Shown: positions 1 through 9,324, counted from the first letter of the stretch. The stretch is 64,000 nucleotides of DNA from JAAUTY01 sp964397305 (GCA_964397305.1 CAYNIP010000022.1:1-64000), one strand, 5' to 3'. Numbers and translations are program-made. Notes: generated from the letters alone by a model not told the origin.

Positions 1-2058
1 GAGCCCCGCTTGACCTGGGAGCAGGCCCCGCCGCCCCCCGCTCCGGCCCCCCGTTCCCCTAGTGCCCTGGAGGGAACCGCGCCCCTCGTAGCCAAAACGA
101 TCCGCCTCGACTTGGAGCAACTGGAGCACCTCAACTACCTCGTGGCGGAGCTGTCGATTAACCAAAACCAACTCACGCTCCGCGATCAGCAATTCCAACA
201 GGCTGCCCAGAAGCTGGACAACTGGCTGAAGCGCCACCGCGCTACCTTGACGCAGTTGCGCGATCGCCTCCTGGAAACGGCTACCACCCTCACCCCCAGC
301 CAAAAGCTCGCCTTCACCGCCCTGGAAGAAACCGGGCAATTGCTGCAAGCGGCCGAAGATATTAACCTGCTGGCCCGCACGGCGGCTGCTACCGTCGAGC
401 GCGAGCAGCGCCTATCCTCGCAACTGCGGGATAACATGCAGGCGGCCCGCATGGTTCCCATCGCCACCGTGCTCAACCGCTTTCCGCCCCTGATCAAGCA
501 ACTGAAGACGGCCTACGGCAAGGCCGCCACCCTCGACCTCCAAGGCACGAAGGTGATGGTGGACAAAACCATTGTCGAAAACCTCTACGATGCCCTCCTG
601 CACCTGGTTCGCAATGCCTTTGCCCACGGCCTGGAGTCCGATGCGGAGCGCCGCCTTGCCGGCAAGCCCGTCCCAGGCCAAATCGCCATCCAGGCCTACT
701 ACCAAGGCAACCGCACGATCATTGATGTCCGCGACGACGGCCGCGGCCTCGACCTCGAGGGCATTTGCCGCCAGGCGGTGGCCCAAGGCCTGATTTCCGC
801 CGCCCAGGCCCAGGCGATTCGCCGCCAGCCCCATCCAGAAGCGGCGGTGCTGGAGTTGCTCTGTGAGCCGGGTTTTTCTACCCGCACCCAGACCGATGAC
901 CTGGCCGGTCGTGGGGTCGGCCTGGATGTGGTCAAGACGCAACTAGCGGCGATCAAAGGAACGCTGACGGTGCGATCGCAACCCGGCCAGGGCACAATCT
1001 TCTCGCTCCAGATCCGCGAGTCGCTGATGAGCGCCCGCCTCCTCGTCTGTGAGGCCGGCTCTGGAACCTATAGCTTCGTTTCCAACGAGATCGAGCAAGT
1101 CCTGATCCCCACCAATGGCTACGCCCTGCACCAGCTTGCCCAGCGCCGCGTGCTCGACTGGCGGCAAAATGGTCGTGATATCACCGTGCCAGTCTACGAC
1201 TTGACCCAGTTGCTCCACTACCCCAGCCAACGCCTAGAGCGGTTGCGCCGCTTGACCGCAGGCAGCGACGGGGAGATCAGCCCCCTGCTGAGCACCCCGG
1301 CGAATGTTGCCCCAATTCTGCTGCTCCGGGCTGGCAGTGGCCTCGTGGGCCTGGAAGTGAGCCGGGTGATTGAGGAGCAAGAATTGGTCATCAAACCCCT
1401 CGCCAGCACCCTAGTGCCGCCGCCCTATGTTTGCGGGTGCAGCATCCTCGCCAATGGTCAACTGACCCTGGTTCTCGATGGTACGGTGCTGGTCAGCCAG
1501 GTTCAGACCCTGCCGGCCCCGCCGGCCTTGCCGACGGGCGCCAGGCCTCCGGCCCTCCCGGCGGCTCCAGCGAGCCTAGAGCCGGAATCGAGCCGCTTCT
1601 CGACGGCGAATCTGGGCCTGTTCGTCCCGGACAACCTAGGGGCAACTCCGGCGGCCACCGTGGCCCTCGAGCCGCCCCAGCCTTCTCCGACGCAGCCAAC
1701 GGTTTTGGTTGTGGATGACTCCCTCACGGAGCGCCAGACCCTCTCGCTGATCTTGCAGCGGGCTGGCTATCGGGTGCTCCAGGCCAAGGACGGTCTTGAG
1801 GCGGTGGAGCTGTTGCAGCAGGGGGTGGGGGTGAATATAGTGCTCTGTGATATTGAGATGCCCCGGATGAATGGGCTGGAGTTTCTCAGTTGGCTGAAAC
1901 AAGAGGTCCGGGGCCGGGAACTACCGATCGCGATCCTCTCGTCCCGCAGCCGCGATCGGTTCCAACCCCTGGTGCTGGAAATGGGGGCCACGGCCTACTT
2001 GACCAAGCCCTATCTGGAGCAGGAGATCCTGGCGGTGATTCGCGAGGCCCTCCGTTAA
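1..2058 (+). CDS. CheA-type hybrid histidine kinase (5' end outside window)
   Basis: Chemotaxis-type histidine kinase with a C-terminal receiver. The frame is open to the first base, so the N-terminal phosphotransfer (Hpt) domain should lie upstream and the visible TTG at base 10 is probably not the start. Visible order: P3-like dimerisation helices (~30-170), a CheA HATPase (~185-340) with N-box HLVRNAFAHGLE, DDGRG and GRGVGLDVV, a CheW-like regulatory domain (~345-500), a Pro/Ala linker, and a receiver (~565-685) with VVDDS, the phospho-acceptor in CDIEMP and a KPY lysine. Such kinases drive phototaxis/type IV pilus control in cyanobacteria. A cheW-like gene follows 33 bases downstream, so the two are likely co-transcribed. 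The domain calls are firm; the pathway is inferred. Confidence 0.93.
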   Translation, partial: EPRLTWEQAPPPPAPAPRSPSALEGTAPLVAKTIRLDLEQLEHLNYLVAELSINQNQLTLRDQQFQQAAQKLDNWLKRHRATLTQLRDRLLETATTLTPSQKLAFTALEETGQLLQAAEDINLLARTAAATVEREQRLSSQLRDNMQAARMVPIATVLNRFPPLIKQLKTAYGKAATLDLQGTKVMVDKTIVENLYDALLHLVRNAFAHGLESDAERRLAGKPVPGQIAIQAYYQGNRTIIDVRDDGRGLDLEGICRQAVAQGLISAAQAQAIRRQPHPEAAVLELLCEPGFSTRTQTDDLAGRGVGLDVVKTQLAAIKGTLTVRSQPGQGTIFSLQIRESLMSARLLVCEAGSGTYSFVSNEIEQVLIPTNGYALHQLAQRRVLDWRQNGRDITVPVYDLTQLLHYPSQRLERLRRLTAGSDGEISPLLSTPANVAPILLLRAGSGLVGLEVSRVIEEQELVIKPLASTLVPPPYVCGCSILANGQLTLVLDGTVLVSQVQTLPAPPALPTGARPPALPAAPASLEPESSRFSTANLGLFVPDNLGATPAATVALEPPQPSPTQPTVLVVDDSLTERQTLSLILQRAGYRVLQAKDGLEAVELLQQGVGVNIVLCDIEMPRMNGLEFLSWLKQEVRGRELPIAILSSRSRDRFQPLVLEMGATAYLTKPYLEQEILAVIREALR

Positions 2059-2091
2059 CGATGACTAATTCACTGGGAGCTTCTCGGCATC

Positions 2092-2556
2092 ATGGCTGAC
2101 CGTCTGCCAGAAACCATCCGCGCGATCGCCTTCCCCACGGCCGGCTATCTGTTCGCCCTGCCGATGCAGGCGATCCTGAAGGTGATTCGCACCGTCCCGG
2201 GAACCCAACAGAGCTTCGACGATGTGGGCCTGCTCAGCTTGGGCTCGGAGGCGATCGCCCTGCTAGACCTCGAGGCCCGTTTGGGCCTGGCGACAGGAGC
2301 TGCCCCAGCCCGCAAGCCTTTTGCCATGCTCGCACGGGCCCCTGGCGGCAACCTCTATGCGATCCAGATTGAGGATCTGCCGAATATGTTGGACTTGCCC
2401 GCCGCCAACATCCAGCCCCTGCCCGAGACGGCACGGCGATCGCCCCTGCGTCGGGTCGCTCGTTATGCAGCCCTCTGGCAGACTCCCGACCAAGAGACCC
2501 TGATCTTCCTCCTCGATCTTCAGCTCGCCACCCAGGCCCTCAGTCGCCGGACTTAG
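2092..2556 (+). CDS. CheW-like coupling protein
   Basis: Single-domain CheW-family adaptor of 154 residues, the usual size. It opens with the typical strand pattern (IRAIAFPTAGYLFALPM) and has the LGLAT-like and VIRTVPGT-like segments that bind receptor and CheA in this family. It lies 33 bases behind the CheA-type kinase on the same strand, so it probably couples that kinase to a receptor; a candidate soluble receptor-like protein is encoded at 4817-6196. Its last 17 bases overlap the 3' end of the convergent Ser/Thr kinase gene. Family assignment is confident; no specific pil/hmp/ptx symbol can be assigned from this piece. Confidence 0.88.
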   Translation: MADRLPETIRAIAFPTAGYLFALPMQAILKVIRTVPGTQQSFDDVGLLSLGSEAIALLDLEARLGLATGAAPARKPFAMLARAPGGNLYAIQIEDLPNMLDLPAANIQPLPETARRSPLRRVARYAALWQTPDQETLIFLLDLQLATQALSRRT

Positions 2557-4507
2557 ACGATTGCGACGCTTCTTCGCCCGCCGCTGGCTTCCGTTGCTGA
2601 GCCTGCAAGTACTGGTTGATTTCTTCCAGGAGCAGGGCCTTCTCGTGCGATCGCAGCCAAGTGCCAAAGAGGACAGCCTCCTGCTCCAGGACCAAGGCAC
2701 AGGTTGAGACGGGGCGATCGCGAAAATCCTTGAAGGCTTCCCGGAATTCAGCCCGTTGCAGACTGGCAGTTTTGCCCCGGACCTCGTAGCGATAGCCCAG
2801 GTAAAACCAGGTCAGGAGAAAATCCTCCCGGTCAAAGCGCAGCTCCAACTGCCCGATCAGGGTCCACAGCAGTTGTGGCTGATAGGTCGCCGTTGCCACC
2901 AGGATGACAAGGATGAGGGGCCAGAACCACCAGGCCAGCAATGCACCCACCAGGACCAAACTGGGCAGCACGAGGGAAGACCGGTTAGCGAGGACCTCCA
3001 GCCGCAGGATATCCGCCGCTGTGGCCACTTGAATACGGCTATGGGGTCGCTGCACTTTTTGCCCTGGCTGGGCATCGGGCGGCTGCTGGGTGGCGAGAAA
3101 GTGCTGGATTTCACTGTGGAGCCAGGTGCGTTCGGCGACGGTCAAGGCGGAGCCAAACCGGTAACTCAGGGGGCGGGCGAGCCGCTGAGCCCAGCCCCAC
3201 TGCGATCGCCGCGTCGGTTCCCAAATCGCGCTGCAATGCCACTCGAGAAACTGCTGGTCCGGGATGAGGCGGAGTTCCACATCCTGAGTCGCGGCCCGCA
3301 GGGTCACTTGCAGGGGCCAAAACTGATAGTGCAACTCAGCCCGCTGCGGCGTGACCGTCAGGGTGACGCGATCGCCCTTCAAAAGCCGCAAAAATTTCCA
3401 CAACACCCAGGACCCACAGCCCAAGAACAGGATCGGAATCCCCAAAATCAGGGCGACCCCCAGGGCGATCCCCAGGGTCTCATCTCGAAAGACGAAGCCC
3501 ATCGCCAGCCCCAGAAAGGCGATCGCGGGCAGGGCGAGCAAATTCCACAGCCAATTACTGATCAACAGCGCCAGTCGCCCTCCCTGCCACCAAGTGCCAC
3601 TGGGAATTTTCACCTGCAACTGCTGCGGGCGACGGACCAACTGCACGGAGCTATTCCGAGGGCGACTGGTCGTGAGGCGAGGTGTGCCGGGTAGGGCCGC
3701 CAAGTCCACCAGCGCGGCCTGGGCCGCCGTGGCCGACGGAAAGCGATCCTCCAGGGCCGGCTCTAGTAACTGCTCCAGCCAATCCGCAAAGGCTGGAGAA
3801 ACCGCAACCTCGGGGCGAAAATCGAGCTTGAGGCGCTGCTGGGGTAGATCAGCCGGCGACTGGCCCGAGAGCAAGTACACCAACGTCGCCCCTAGGCTGT
3901 AAAGATCCGAGGCCGGCACGGTCTGACCTCGAAACTGCTCCGGCGGCATATAGCCCAAGGTGCCGACAAAGGTGGCACTGCGGCTCAGGGTGGCCCGATA
4001 GGCTGCTTGTACCGCGCCAAAGTCCACTAGCACCACGCGACCATTGGCCTCTCGGATCAGGTTCTCGGGCTTGATGTCACGGTGAACGACGGGGGGGCTC
4101 AGGCTGTGAATGTAAGCCAGGATCGCGAGCACTTGCTGGGCGATCGCCACGGCCTCCGCCTCACTCGGCCGCCAGCCCGTCTCGCTCAGGGCCAGCAAGG
4201 ACGATCCTTCCACCAGCTCTTGAATCAGGTAAAACCGGCGATCATCCGGCGTGTCTAGATCAAAATAATCGATGTAGCGCGGAATTCCTGGGTGCTGCAA
4301 GGTTTCTAGCACCTGGGCCTCCCGGGCAAAGAGGTCGAGAACCTTCCACTCCGTCGCCTGCCGCAGCGACACCACTTTCATCGCCACCCGCTGCGAGGTA
4401 TGCACATCCACAGCAGCATAGGTCGTTCCCATCGAGCCCTGACCCAAGCGGGTAACAATCTGGTAACGCGCGGCCACCAACTCGCCTTGGCTATGCAGTC
4501 CGAGCAT
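2540..4507 (-). CDS. Membrane-anchored Ser/Thr protein kinase
   Basis: Hanks-type kinase of about 655 residues. The ATG at 4507 is chosen because the kinase domain begins soon after (an upstream ATG at 4531 adds 8 residues). Kinase domain ~13-275: Gly loop GQGSMG, Lys44 in VAMKVV, HRDIKPEN with the catalytic Asp144, DFG at 162-164, and a GTLGYMPPEQ activation segment. All catalytic residues are present, so it should be active. After the kinase come two hydrophobic pairs (~320-375 and ~510-545), each followed by a beta-rich stretch of similar type (LTVTPQRAEL..., LELRFDREDFLL...), which looks like an internal repeat of a membrane-plus-PH-like unit. The 3' end overlaps cheW by 17 bases. The sensing role of the C-terminal half is unknown. 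Confidence 0.9.
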   Translation of the reverse strand: MLGLHSQGELVAARYQIVTRLGQGSMGTTYAAVDVHTSQRVAMKVVSLRQATEWKVLDLFAREAQVLETLQHPGIPRYIDYFDLDTPDDRRFYLIQELVEGSSLLALSETGWRPSEAEAVAIAQQVLAILAYIHSLSPPVVHRDIKPENLIREANGRVVLVDFGAVQAAYRATLSRSATFVGTLGYMPPEQFRGQTVPASDLYSLGATLVYLLSGQSPADLPQQRLKLDFRPEVAVSPAFADWLEQLLEPALEDRFPSATAAQAALVDLAALPGTPRLTTSRPRNSSVQLVRRPQQLQVKIPSGTWWQGGRLALLISNWLWNLLALPAIAFLGLAMGFVFRDETLGIALGVALILGIPILFLGCGSWVLWKFLRLLKGDRVTLTVTPQRAELHYQFWPLQVTLRAATQDVELRLIPDQQFLEWHCSAIWEPTRRSQWGWAQRLARPLSYRFGSALTVAERTWLHSEIQHFLATQQPPDAQPGQKVQRPHSRIQVATAADILRLEVLANRSSLVLPSLVLVGALLAWWFWPLILVILVATATYQPQLLWTLIGQLELRFDREDFLLTWFYLGYRYEVRGKTASLQRAEFREAFKDFRDRPVSTCALVLEQEAVLFGTWLRSHEKALLLEEINQYLQAQQRKPAAGEEASQSSKSGD

Positions 4508-4675
4508 TGCGGCGCTTGTCTTCCTCCCCACAGCAGCCTCTGGGCCTATTGTGACGGAATTTGGCCGCTACGCCCAGCCCGAGACCGCTGCTGGGCTCGT
4601 CGGGCCAAGGGCGAGCCGGTCCAAGCTGGACTGTACCCCGAGCTGGTCCCCTAAACTATAGTGAAGGTTAAACCT

Positions 4676-4765
4676 GGGTGCATCTCCCTTTGGAGACTCC
4701 CCTTCGCCCTCCTTGGGAGAAGGGTCCGGGGGAGGAGGGCAAACTTGCCTAACTGAGATGCACCC
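4676..4765. repeat. Short palindromic repeat, family A copy 1
   Basis: A 90-base element bounded by a perfect 11-base terminal inverted repeat, GGGTGCATCTC / GAGATGCACCC, with an internal quasi-palindrome (CCTTCGCCC...GGGAGAAGG). Related copies lie at 14591-14775, 26506-26548 and 32876-32991. It sits between the divergently transcribed Ser/Thr kinase and the receptor-like gene. The rest of the 4508-4816 gap shows no gene. No transposase is visible, so it behaves like a MITE or REP-type element. Confidence 0.8.
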
Positions 4766-4816
4766 GCTTAAACCCGCTCTTAGTAACCTTGGTGCTTTCT
4801 CTACTTCCCGGCTGCA

Positions 4817-6196
4817 ATGGGTAAGCTGACACCCCTCACCGCAGACTCCTGCCTGAGTGATCTGCCGCTCCACTATTTTCAGGTCAGTCCCACTGCTCCG
4901 AGCAGTGCCGTGGCGGCTCAGTTTGAACAAGAGCCCTGGCTGCCGGGGGCCATCGTTGCTGAAAAAGGCAAGCTGCACGGCTTGATCTCGCGCCGCCGCT
5001 TTGCTACCTGGCTCAGTTCCCCCTATGGGCTCGAGGTTTTTCTGGACCGCCCGATCGAGATTTTTCTCAACCTCAGTCAGCAGCAGTCTAGCGTGTTGCA
5101 ACTCCCCGACACGGAAAAGGTGACAGCGGCGATTGAATACGCCCTAGATCGCAGCGCCGATGAAATCTACGATCCGATCGTGGTGTTCTCCCAGGATGTC
5201 AATCTGCCGGAGGCCTGTCTCTACTTTTTGCTCGGCTTTCAGACGCTGGTGCGGGCCCAGTCGCAGATTTCTAGCTACGTCGGCCGCGAGATCCAGAAGC
5301 AGCGCCTCGAGGCGAAGCGCTACCAAATTAAGTACGAGCAGGAGCAGGCTCGCAACGCGAAGTATCGCCGTATCGTCCACAGCCAGCGGGGGGCCCTGGC
5401 CGAGCGCCAGACCCTCGCCAGTCGCCAGGCGGAGCAGGAGCAACAGTACCAAGACCTCCGCACGCTGCTTCAGCGCTTTGTTCGCACGGGTCAACTGGGG
5501 ACCCACCAGGGGCAGCGGGCCTTTCAGGGCGCGCTGGCCAGCATTGACGCCCTGCTCCGCAACACCTATCAAATTGCTGACATTGCCCGCTTGCTGGGGG
5601 AGGAACTGGACAAGATCCGCACCCTCTCGCAGTTGGTCAGCACGGTTAGTCAGCAGGTCCGTCACTTGGCCGTGCAATCGGCGATCGCCATCAACCAGTC
5701 CGGAACCCAACTCAGTGGCTTTAGCCAAATCGCCAGCGAGATCGGCAAGCTCGGGAGCCGCACCGTCGAAGCCGGGCGGGAGCTGGATCGCATCGCTGGG
5801 CAATTTGCCACCAAAATTCAGGAGTTGACCGGCTCCACCCAGGCGGGGATGCGGGTGGCGCGATCGCTGATCAAAAAGATCGAACGGGCCGAGATTGCCC
5901 TGACTGACCTCGAGGAGCTGATGGCCTCGGAAGAACTCAATAGCCTGCTCCCCGTGGACGCGGAGGAGCCTGTTACCCCTACGTCCACCCTGCCCGATTC
6001 AGGGGATACCCTCTTTGACTACCCCGACAACTTGCAGGTCTTGGTGCAGCGTATTGTCTCCGCCGAACGCACCCTCTCCCACCTCGCCGCTGTGGATCGC
6101 CTGGATCATTCCACGGCCTTGGTCCGAACCATCGAGCAGGCCTTGGCAAAACATCGCCAATTGGTCGGCCAAGCCCAGCGACCTTCGGGTTCTTAG
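4817..6196 (+). CDS. CBS-like / chemoreceptor-tip soluble signalling protein
   Basis: Predicted soluble protein of 459 residues with no membrane segment or signal peptide. Residues ~1-120 resemble a CBS-domain pair (repeated hydrophobic strand/helix with VAEKGKLHGLISRRRF). Residues ~150-230 are a charged coiled coil. Residues ~255-345 align by eye with a methyl-accepting chemoreceptor signalling tip: HLAVQSAIAINQSGTQLSGF then IASEIGKLGSRT takes the place of the canonical LLALNAAIEAARAG...GF...VA.EVR.LA. It is therefore a degenerate MCP hairpin that could still contact CheW/CheA. It lies 2.3 kb from cheA/cheW-like genes on the same strand. The function is inferred; the coiled-coil/tip resemblance is what can be seen. 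Confidence 0.7.
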   Translation: MGKLTPLTADSCLSDLPLHYFQVSPTAPSSAVAAQFEQEPWLPGAIVAEKGKLHGLISRRRFATWLSSPYGLEVFLDRPIEIFLNLSQQQSSVLQLPDTEKVTAAIEYALDRSADEIYDPIVVFSQDVNLPEACLYFLLGFQTLVRAQSQISSYVGREIQKQRLEAKRYQIKYEQEQARNAKYRRIVHSQRGALAERQTLASRQAEQEQQYQDLRTLLQRFVRTGQLGTHQGQRAFQGALASIDALLRNTYQIADIARLLGEELDKIRTLSQLVSTVSQQVRHLAVQSAIAINQSGTQLSGFSQIASEIGKLGSRTVEAGRELDRIAGQFATKIQELTGSTQAGMRVARSLIKKIERAEIALTDLEELMASEELNSLLPVDAEEPVTPTSTLPDSGDTLFDYPDNLQVLVQRIVSAERTLSHLAAVDRLDHSTALVRTIEQALAKHRQLVGQAQRPSGS

Positions 6197-6281
6197 CCTC
6201 GGGAGGGGGGAGCTTGGTGAACAAACCCCAGCCGCCGTCAGGATTGCGGGGGCGGGGCCCAGGCAACCCAACCGCCCGAAC

Positions 6282-6521
6282 GGGTGAACGAAAAAAAGCG
6301 CGGCTCCCCTGAATTTTGAGCGCTGGTTCAAGGAGCAGAGGGTCGCCCTCTATCGCTCCGCGACGCTAGCGCGAACAGCGTTACCGGGCCCTCATCCCCC
6401 GGCCCCTGCTCCCAAAGCTGGGAGAAGGGGAGCTAGAAGCCCCTCTCCCAAGTTGGGAGAGGGGTTGGGGTGAGGGCTTAGCTAAGGAGTACCAACATCC
6501 CGCGTAAAATTTCGTCCACCC
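6282..6521. repeat. Palindromic MITE-like repeat, family B copy 1
   Basis: A 240-base element with imperfect terminal inverted repeats, GGGTGAACGAAA on the left and TTTCGTCCACCC on the right (one mismatch). Inside is a long hairpin built from CCCTCATCCCCCGGCCCC and GGGAGAGGGGTTGGGGTGAGGG and a second palindrome around 6355-6385. A copy in opposite orientation lies at 47062-47327. It fills the gap between the receptor-like gene and glyS. No coding content. Confidence 0.8.
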
Positions 6522-6540
6522 CCGCCCGAACTTTGCTCAG

Positions 6541-6755
6541 CGTTGCTGGGCCCTCATCCCCCGGCCCCTTCTCCCAAAGCTGGGAGAAGGGGAGCTAGTT
6601 GCTGGGCCCTCATCCCCCGGCCCCTTCTCCCAAAGCTGGGAGAAGAGGAGCTAGAAGCCCCTCTCCCAACTTGGGAGAGGGGTTGGGGTGAGGGCTTAGC
6701 TAAGGAGTACCAACATCCCGCGTAAAATTTCGTCCACCCCCGCCCGAACTTTGCA
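6541..6755. repeat. Tandem partial copies of repeat family B
   Basis: Directly after the full element, its 3' portion is repeated. A ~60-base fragment (from TTGCTGGGCCCTCATCC to GGGGAGCTAG) is followed by a longer copy (~6599-6739) running through the same end TTTCGTCCACCC, and both full and long copies continue into the same flank CCCGCCCGAACTTTGC. The identical flank means the duplication included unique DNA next to the element, so it arose by tandem duplication rather than by a new insertion. The short reading frames here are repeat-derived and are not called as genes. Confidence 0.75.
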
Positions 6756-6822
6756 CCGAACACGCACCAGAGAACGCGATAGACTGTTGAATTAGTGTCC
6801 GCCCTACCCGTGCCCTGCAACC

Positions 6823-8964
6823 ATGCCGGATTTTTTGTTGGAAATTGGCACCGAAGAACTGCCCGCCAGTTTCATTGACAGCGCGATCGCCCAGTGGCAA
6901 GCGGTGATCCCTGCTAGCCTAGCCGCCCAGAACCTGGTCCCCCACCACTGCCAGGTCTATGCTACCCCCCGTCGCTTAGCCGTCGTGCTCACGGGCTTAC
7001 CCGACCGCCAGCCTGATCGCCAAGAGGAGGTCAAGGGCCCCCCAGCCCAGGCCGCCTTCAAAAACGGTCAGCCAACAGCGGCCGCGGCGGGGTTTGCCCG
7101 CAAGCAGGGCCTGACCCTCGAGAGCCTCGTCATTCGCAGCACGGACAAAGGAGAGTTTGTCTTTGGGACCAAGCAGAGCGTGGGTCAGCCCGTGGCCGAC
7201 CTGTTGCCGTCCCTTGCTCACCAGTGGATCACCGGGCTGGAGGGTCAACGCTTCATGCGCTGGGGGGACGGCGACTTGCGGTTTCCGCGCCCCATCCGCT
7301 GGCTGGTGGCCCTGCTGGATGACGCCGTGTTACCCCTAGAACTGGTCAACGGCGCGACGACGGTGGCGAGCGATCGCCACACTCGTGGCCACCGCATCCT
7401 CCACCCCGAGCCCGTCCCAATTCCCCGAGCCGCCGCCTATGCCGACTGCCTGCGGGCTGCCAGTGTCGCTGTGGACCCTGCCGCCCGTCGCGCCCAGATT
7501 GAGACACAAGTGCAGCAGGTGGCCGCCCAGGTCCAGGGTCACGCCGTCCTCTATCCTGACCTGCTGGCCGAAGTTACCCAGTTGGTCGAGTGGCCGACGG
7601 CGGTGCTGGGGGAGTTTGACGCGGCCTATCTGGAATTGCCCTCAGAAGTGATCACTACGGTGATGGTGAGGCACCAGCGCTATTTTCCCGTGCGCGCGGC
7701 GGCGGCCGATAGCCCCTTGCGGCCCTACTTCATCACGATTGCCAATGGCGACCCTGCTAAGGCGGCGGCGATCGCCACCGGCAACGCCCGGGTGATTCGC
7801 GCGCGCCTGGCCGATGCCCAGTTCTTCTACCGCGCCGACTGCACCGAGCCCCTGGAAGCTTTCTTGCCGCAGTTGGAGGATGTCACCTTTCAGGAAGACT
7901 TGGGCTCCATGCACGATAAGGTCGAGCGTATTATCGAAGCCAGCGAGGCGATCGCCAGCCAGCTCCACCTCCATGACACGGAGCGGGAAGCCGTCGAGCG
8001 GGCGGCCCTCCTGTGCAAGGCCGATCTGGTCTCGCAAATGGTCTACGAGTTCCCCGAACTCCAAGGGATTATGGGCCAGAAATACGCCCTGGCCAGTGGT
8101 GAAGCCGGGGCCGTGGCGACGGCGATCTACGAGCACTACCTCCCCCGCACGGCCGACGACCTGCTGCCCGCGACTTTGGTAGGCCAAGTGGTGGGCCTGG
8201 CCGATCGCTTGGACACCCTGGTGAGCATTTTCGGTCTGGGCCTGATTCCCACCGGTTCCTCCGACCCCTTTGCGCTCCGCCGCGCAGCCAATGCGGTGAT
8301 CAATATCACCTGGCACGCCAATCTGAACCTGGATCTGGTCGAGCTTCTGGCGCAACTGGCCGCTGACTTCGTAGACGCCCAGCCGGAGCGGCAGTCGCCC
8401 CTCGAGCCGCTGGCGGACTTTTTTCTTCAGCGGGTGCAGACCCTGCTGCAAGACGAGCTGGGGATTGACTACGATTTAGTCCATGCCGTCTTGGGCGAAG
8501 CCGACCGGGACTATGCGGAGCGGGCCCTGCATGACTTGCTGGATGCACGCGATCGCGCCCGCTTCCTCCAGGAAATTCGCAACGACGGCCAACTAGCGGC
8601 CATTTACGAAACTGTCAACCGCTCCACCCGCCTCGCAGCCAAGGGCCACCTCGACCGCCACCGCCTTGACCCTGGGGGCCTTGTACAGCCGGAACGCTTC
8701 GAGCAGGCCTCGGAACGAGCCTTCTACGAAGCTCTGGTAAACTTGGTTCCGGAAACGGAGGCCGCCCGGACAGAGCGCAACTATCAGCGCCTCGTGAGTA
8801 ACCTGGCAAAAATTGCCCCCACGGTCAGCCGCTTCTTTGATGGTGAGGACAGCGTGCTGGTGATGGCCGATGACCCCGAGGTGCAGAGCAACCGGCTCAA
8901 CTTGCTGGGCCTGCTCCGGAACCACGCCCTTGTCTTGGCTGACTTCGGCGCGATCGTCAAGTAG
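6823..8964 (+). CDS. glyS: Glycyl-tRNA synthetase beta subunit
   Basis: Beta chain of the bacterial alpha2-beta2 glycyl-tRNA synthetase, which charges tRNA-Gly. It has 713 residues, the normal family length. The N-terminus MPDFLLEIGTEELPASFID is diagnostic. The following are also typical: RFMRWGDGDLRFPRPIRWLV, VMVRHQRYFPV, HDKVERI, and the segment GSSDPFALRRAANAVI in the HD-like region, with the anticodon-binding-like helical domain at the C-terminus. ATG at 6823 starts directly at the conserved first residues. The alpha subunit gene is not in this window, as is common in cyanobacteria where glyQ and glyS are unlinked. hli follows 58 bases downstream. Confidence 0.97.
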   Translation: MPDFLLEIGTEELPASFIDSAIAQWQAVIPASLAAQNLVPHHCQVYATPRRLAVVLTGLPDRQPDRQEEVKGPPAQAAFKNGQPTAAAAGFARKQGLTLESLVIRSTDKGEFVFGTKQSVGQPVADLLPSLAHQWITGLEGQRFMRWGDGDLRFPRPIRWLVALLDDAVLPLELVNGATTVASDRHTRGHRILHPEPVPIPRAAAYADCLRAASVAVDPAARRAQIETQVQQVAAQVQGHAVLYPDLLAEVTQLVEWPTAVLGEFDAAYLELPSEVITTVMVRHQRYFPVRAAAADSPLRPYFITIANGDPAKAAAIATGNARVIRARLADAQFFYRADCTEPLEAFLPQLEDVTFQEDLGSMHDKVERIIEASEAIASQLHLHDTEREAVERAALLCKADLVSQMVYEFPELQGIMGQKYALASGEAGAVATAIYEHYLPRTADDLLPATLVGQVVGLADRLDTLVSIFGLGLIPTGSSDPFALRRAANAVINITWHANLNLDLVELLAQLAADFVDAQPERQSPLEPLADFFLQRVQTLLQDELGIDYDLVHAVLGEADRDYAERALHDLLDARDRARFLQEIRNDGQLAAIYETVNRSTRLAAKGHLDRHRLDPGGLVQPERFEQASERAFYEALVNLVPETEAARTERNYQRLVSNLAKIAPTVSRFFDGEDSVLVMADDPEVQSNRLNLLGLLRNHALVLADFGAIVK

Positions 8965-9022
8965 CCCCGAGGCGGGCTGACTCCTTGACCTTGAACACCG
9001 CAACGATTGAGCATCACGGACC

Positions 9023-9217
9023 ATGACTGAACACGAGAGCCCCACCCCTGAGACCCCAACGCCGGCCGAAACCCCCGTCGAGCCGCCGCCGACGTTTGGC
9101 TTCAATGCCTACGCGGAACGGCTGAACGGTCGCTTTGCCATGATCGGATTCACGATTCTGTTGCTGCTCGAGGTGCTCACGGGGCAAGACCTCTTTACCT
9201 GGCTGGGCCTCCGCTAA
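9023..9217 (+). CDS. hli: High-light-inducible (Hlip/SCP) chlorophyll-binding protein
   Basis: A 64-residue single-helix member of the CAB/ELIP/HLIP family in the thylakoid membrane. It binds chlorophyll/carotenoid during photosystem assembly and photoprotection. The chlorophyll-binding helix motif is clear: FNAYAERLNGRFAMIGF, with the Glu and Arg/Asn ligand positions (E..NGR) intact, then a hydrophobic run LLLLEVLTG. The first ~28 residues are Pro/Thr/Glu-rich and presumably stromal. It lies 58 bases downstream of glyS on the same strand. Which Hli paralogue this is cannot be decided. Confidence 0.93.
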   Translation: MTEHESPTPETPTPAETPVEPPPTFGFNAYAERLNGRFAMIGFTILLLLEVLTGQDLFTWLGLR

Positions 9218-9324
9218 GCCCGCTGCTCAGGCGGCTAGCCCTTGCCCACGGGCCCATTGAAACCGGAGCCTCGGCCTAGAGAATTGCTCGAGGAATTTAC
9301 CCTGGGCCTGAACCGGTCTACGGG

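Noticed and set aside
4568..5101. 177-codon minus-strand frame upstream of the CBS/MCP-like gene
   Set aside because: Runs through the family A repeat and is antisense to the real gene start; no conserved features.
6543..6725. Small frames within the family B repeats
   Set aside because: Translate repeat sequence only (Pro/Ser/Gly-rich strings); no start signal or family.
7642..8451. Long open frame (269 codons) antisense to glyS
   Set aside because: Lies fully inside glyS on the other strand; a GC-rich codon-bias shadow with no family resemblance.
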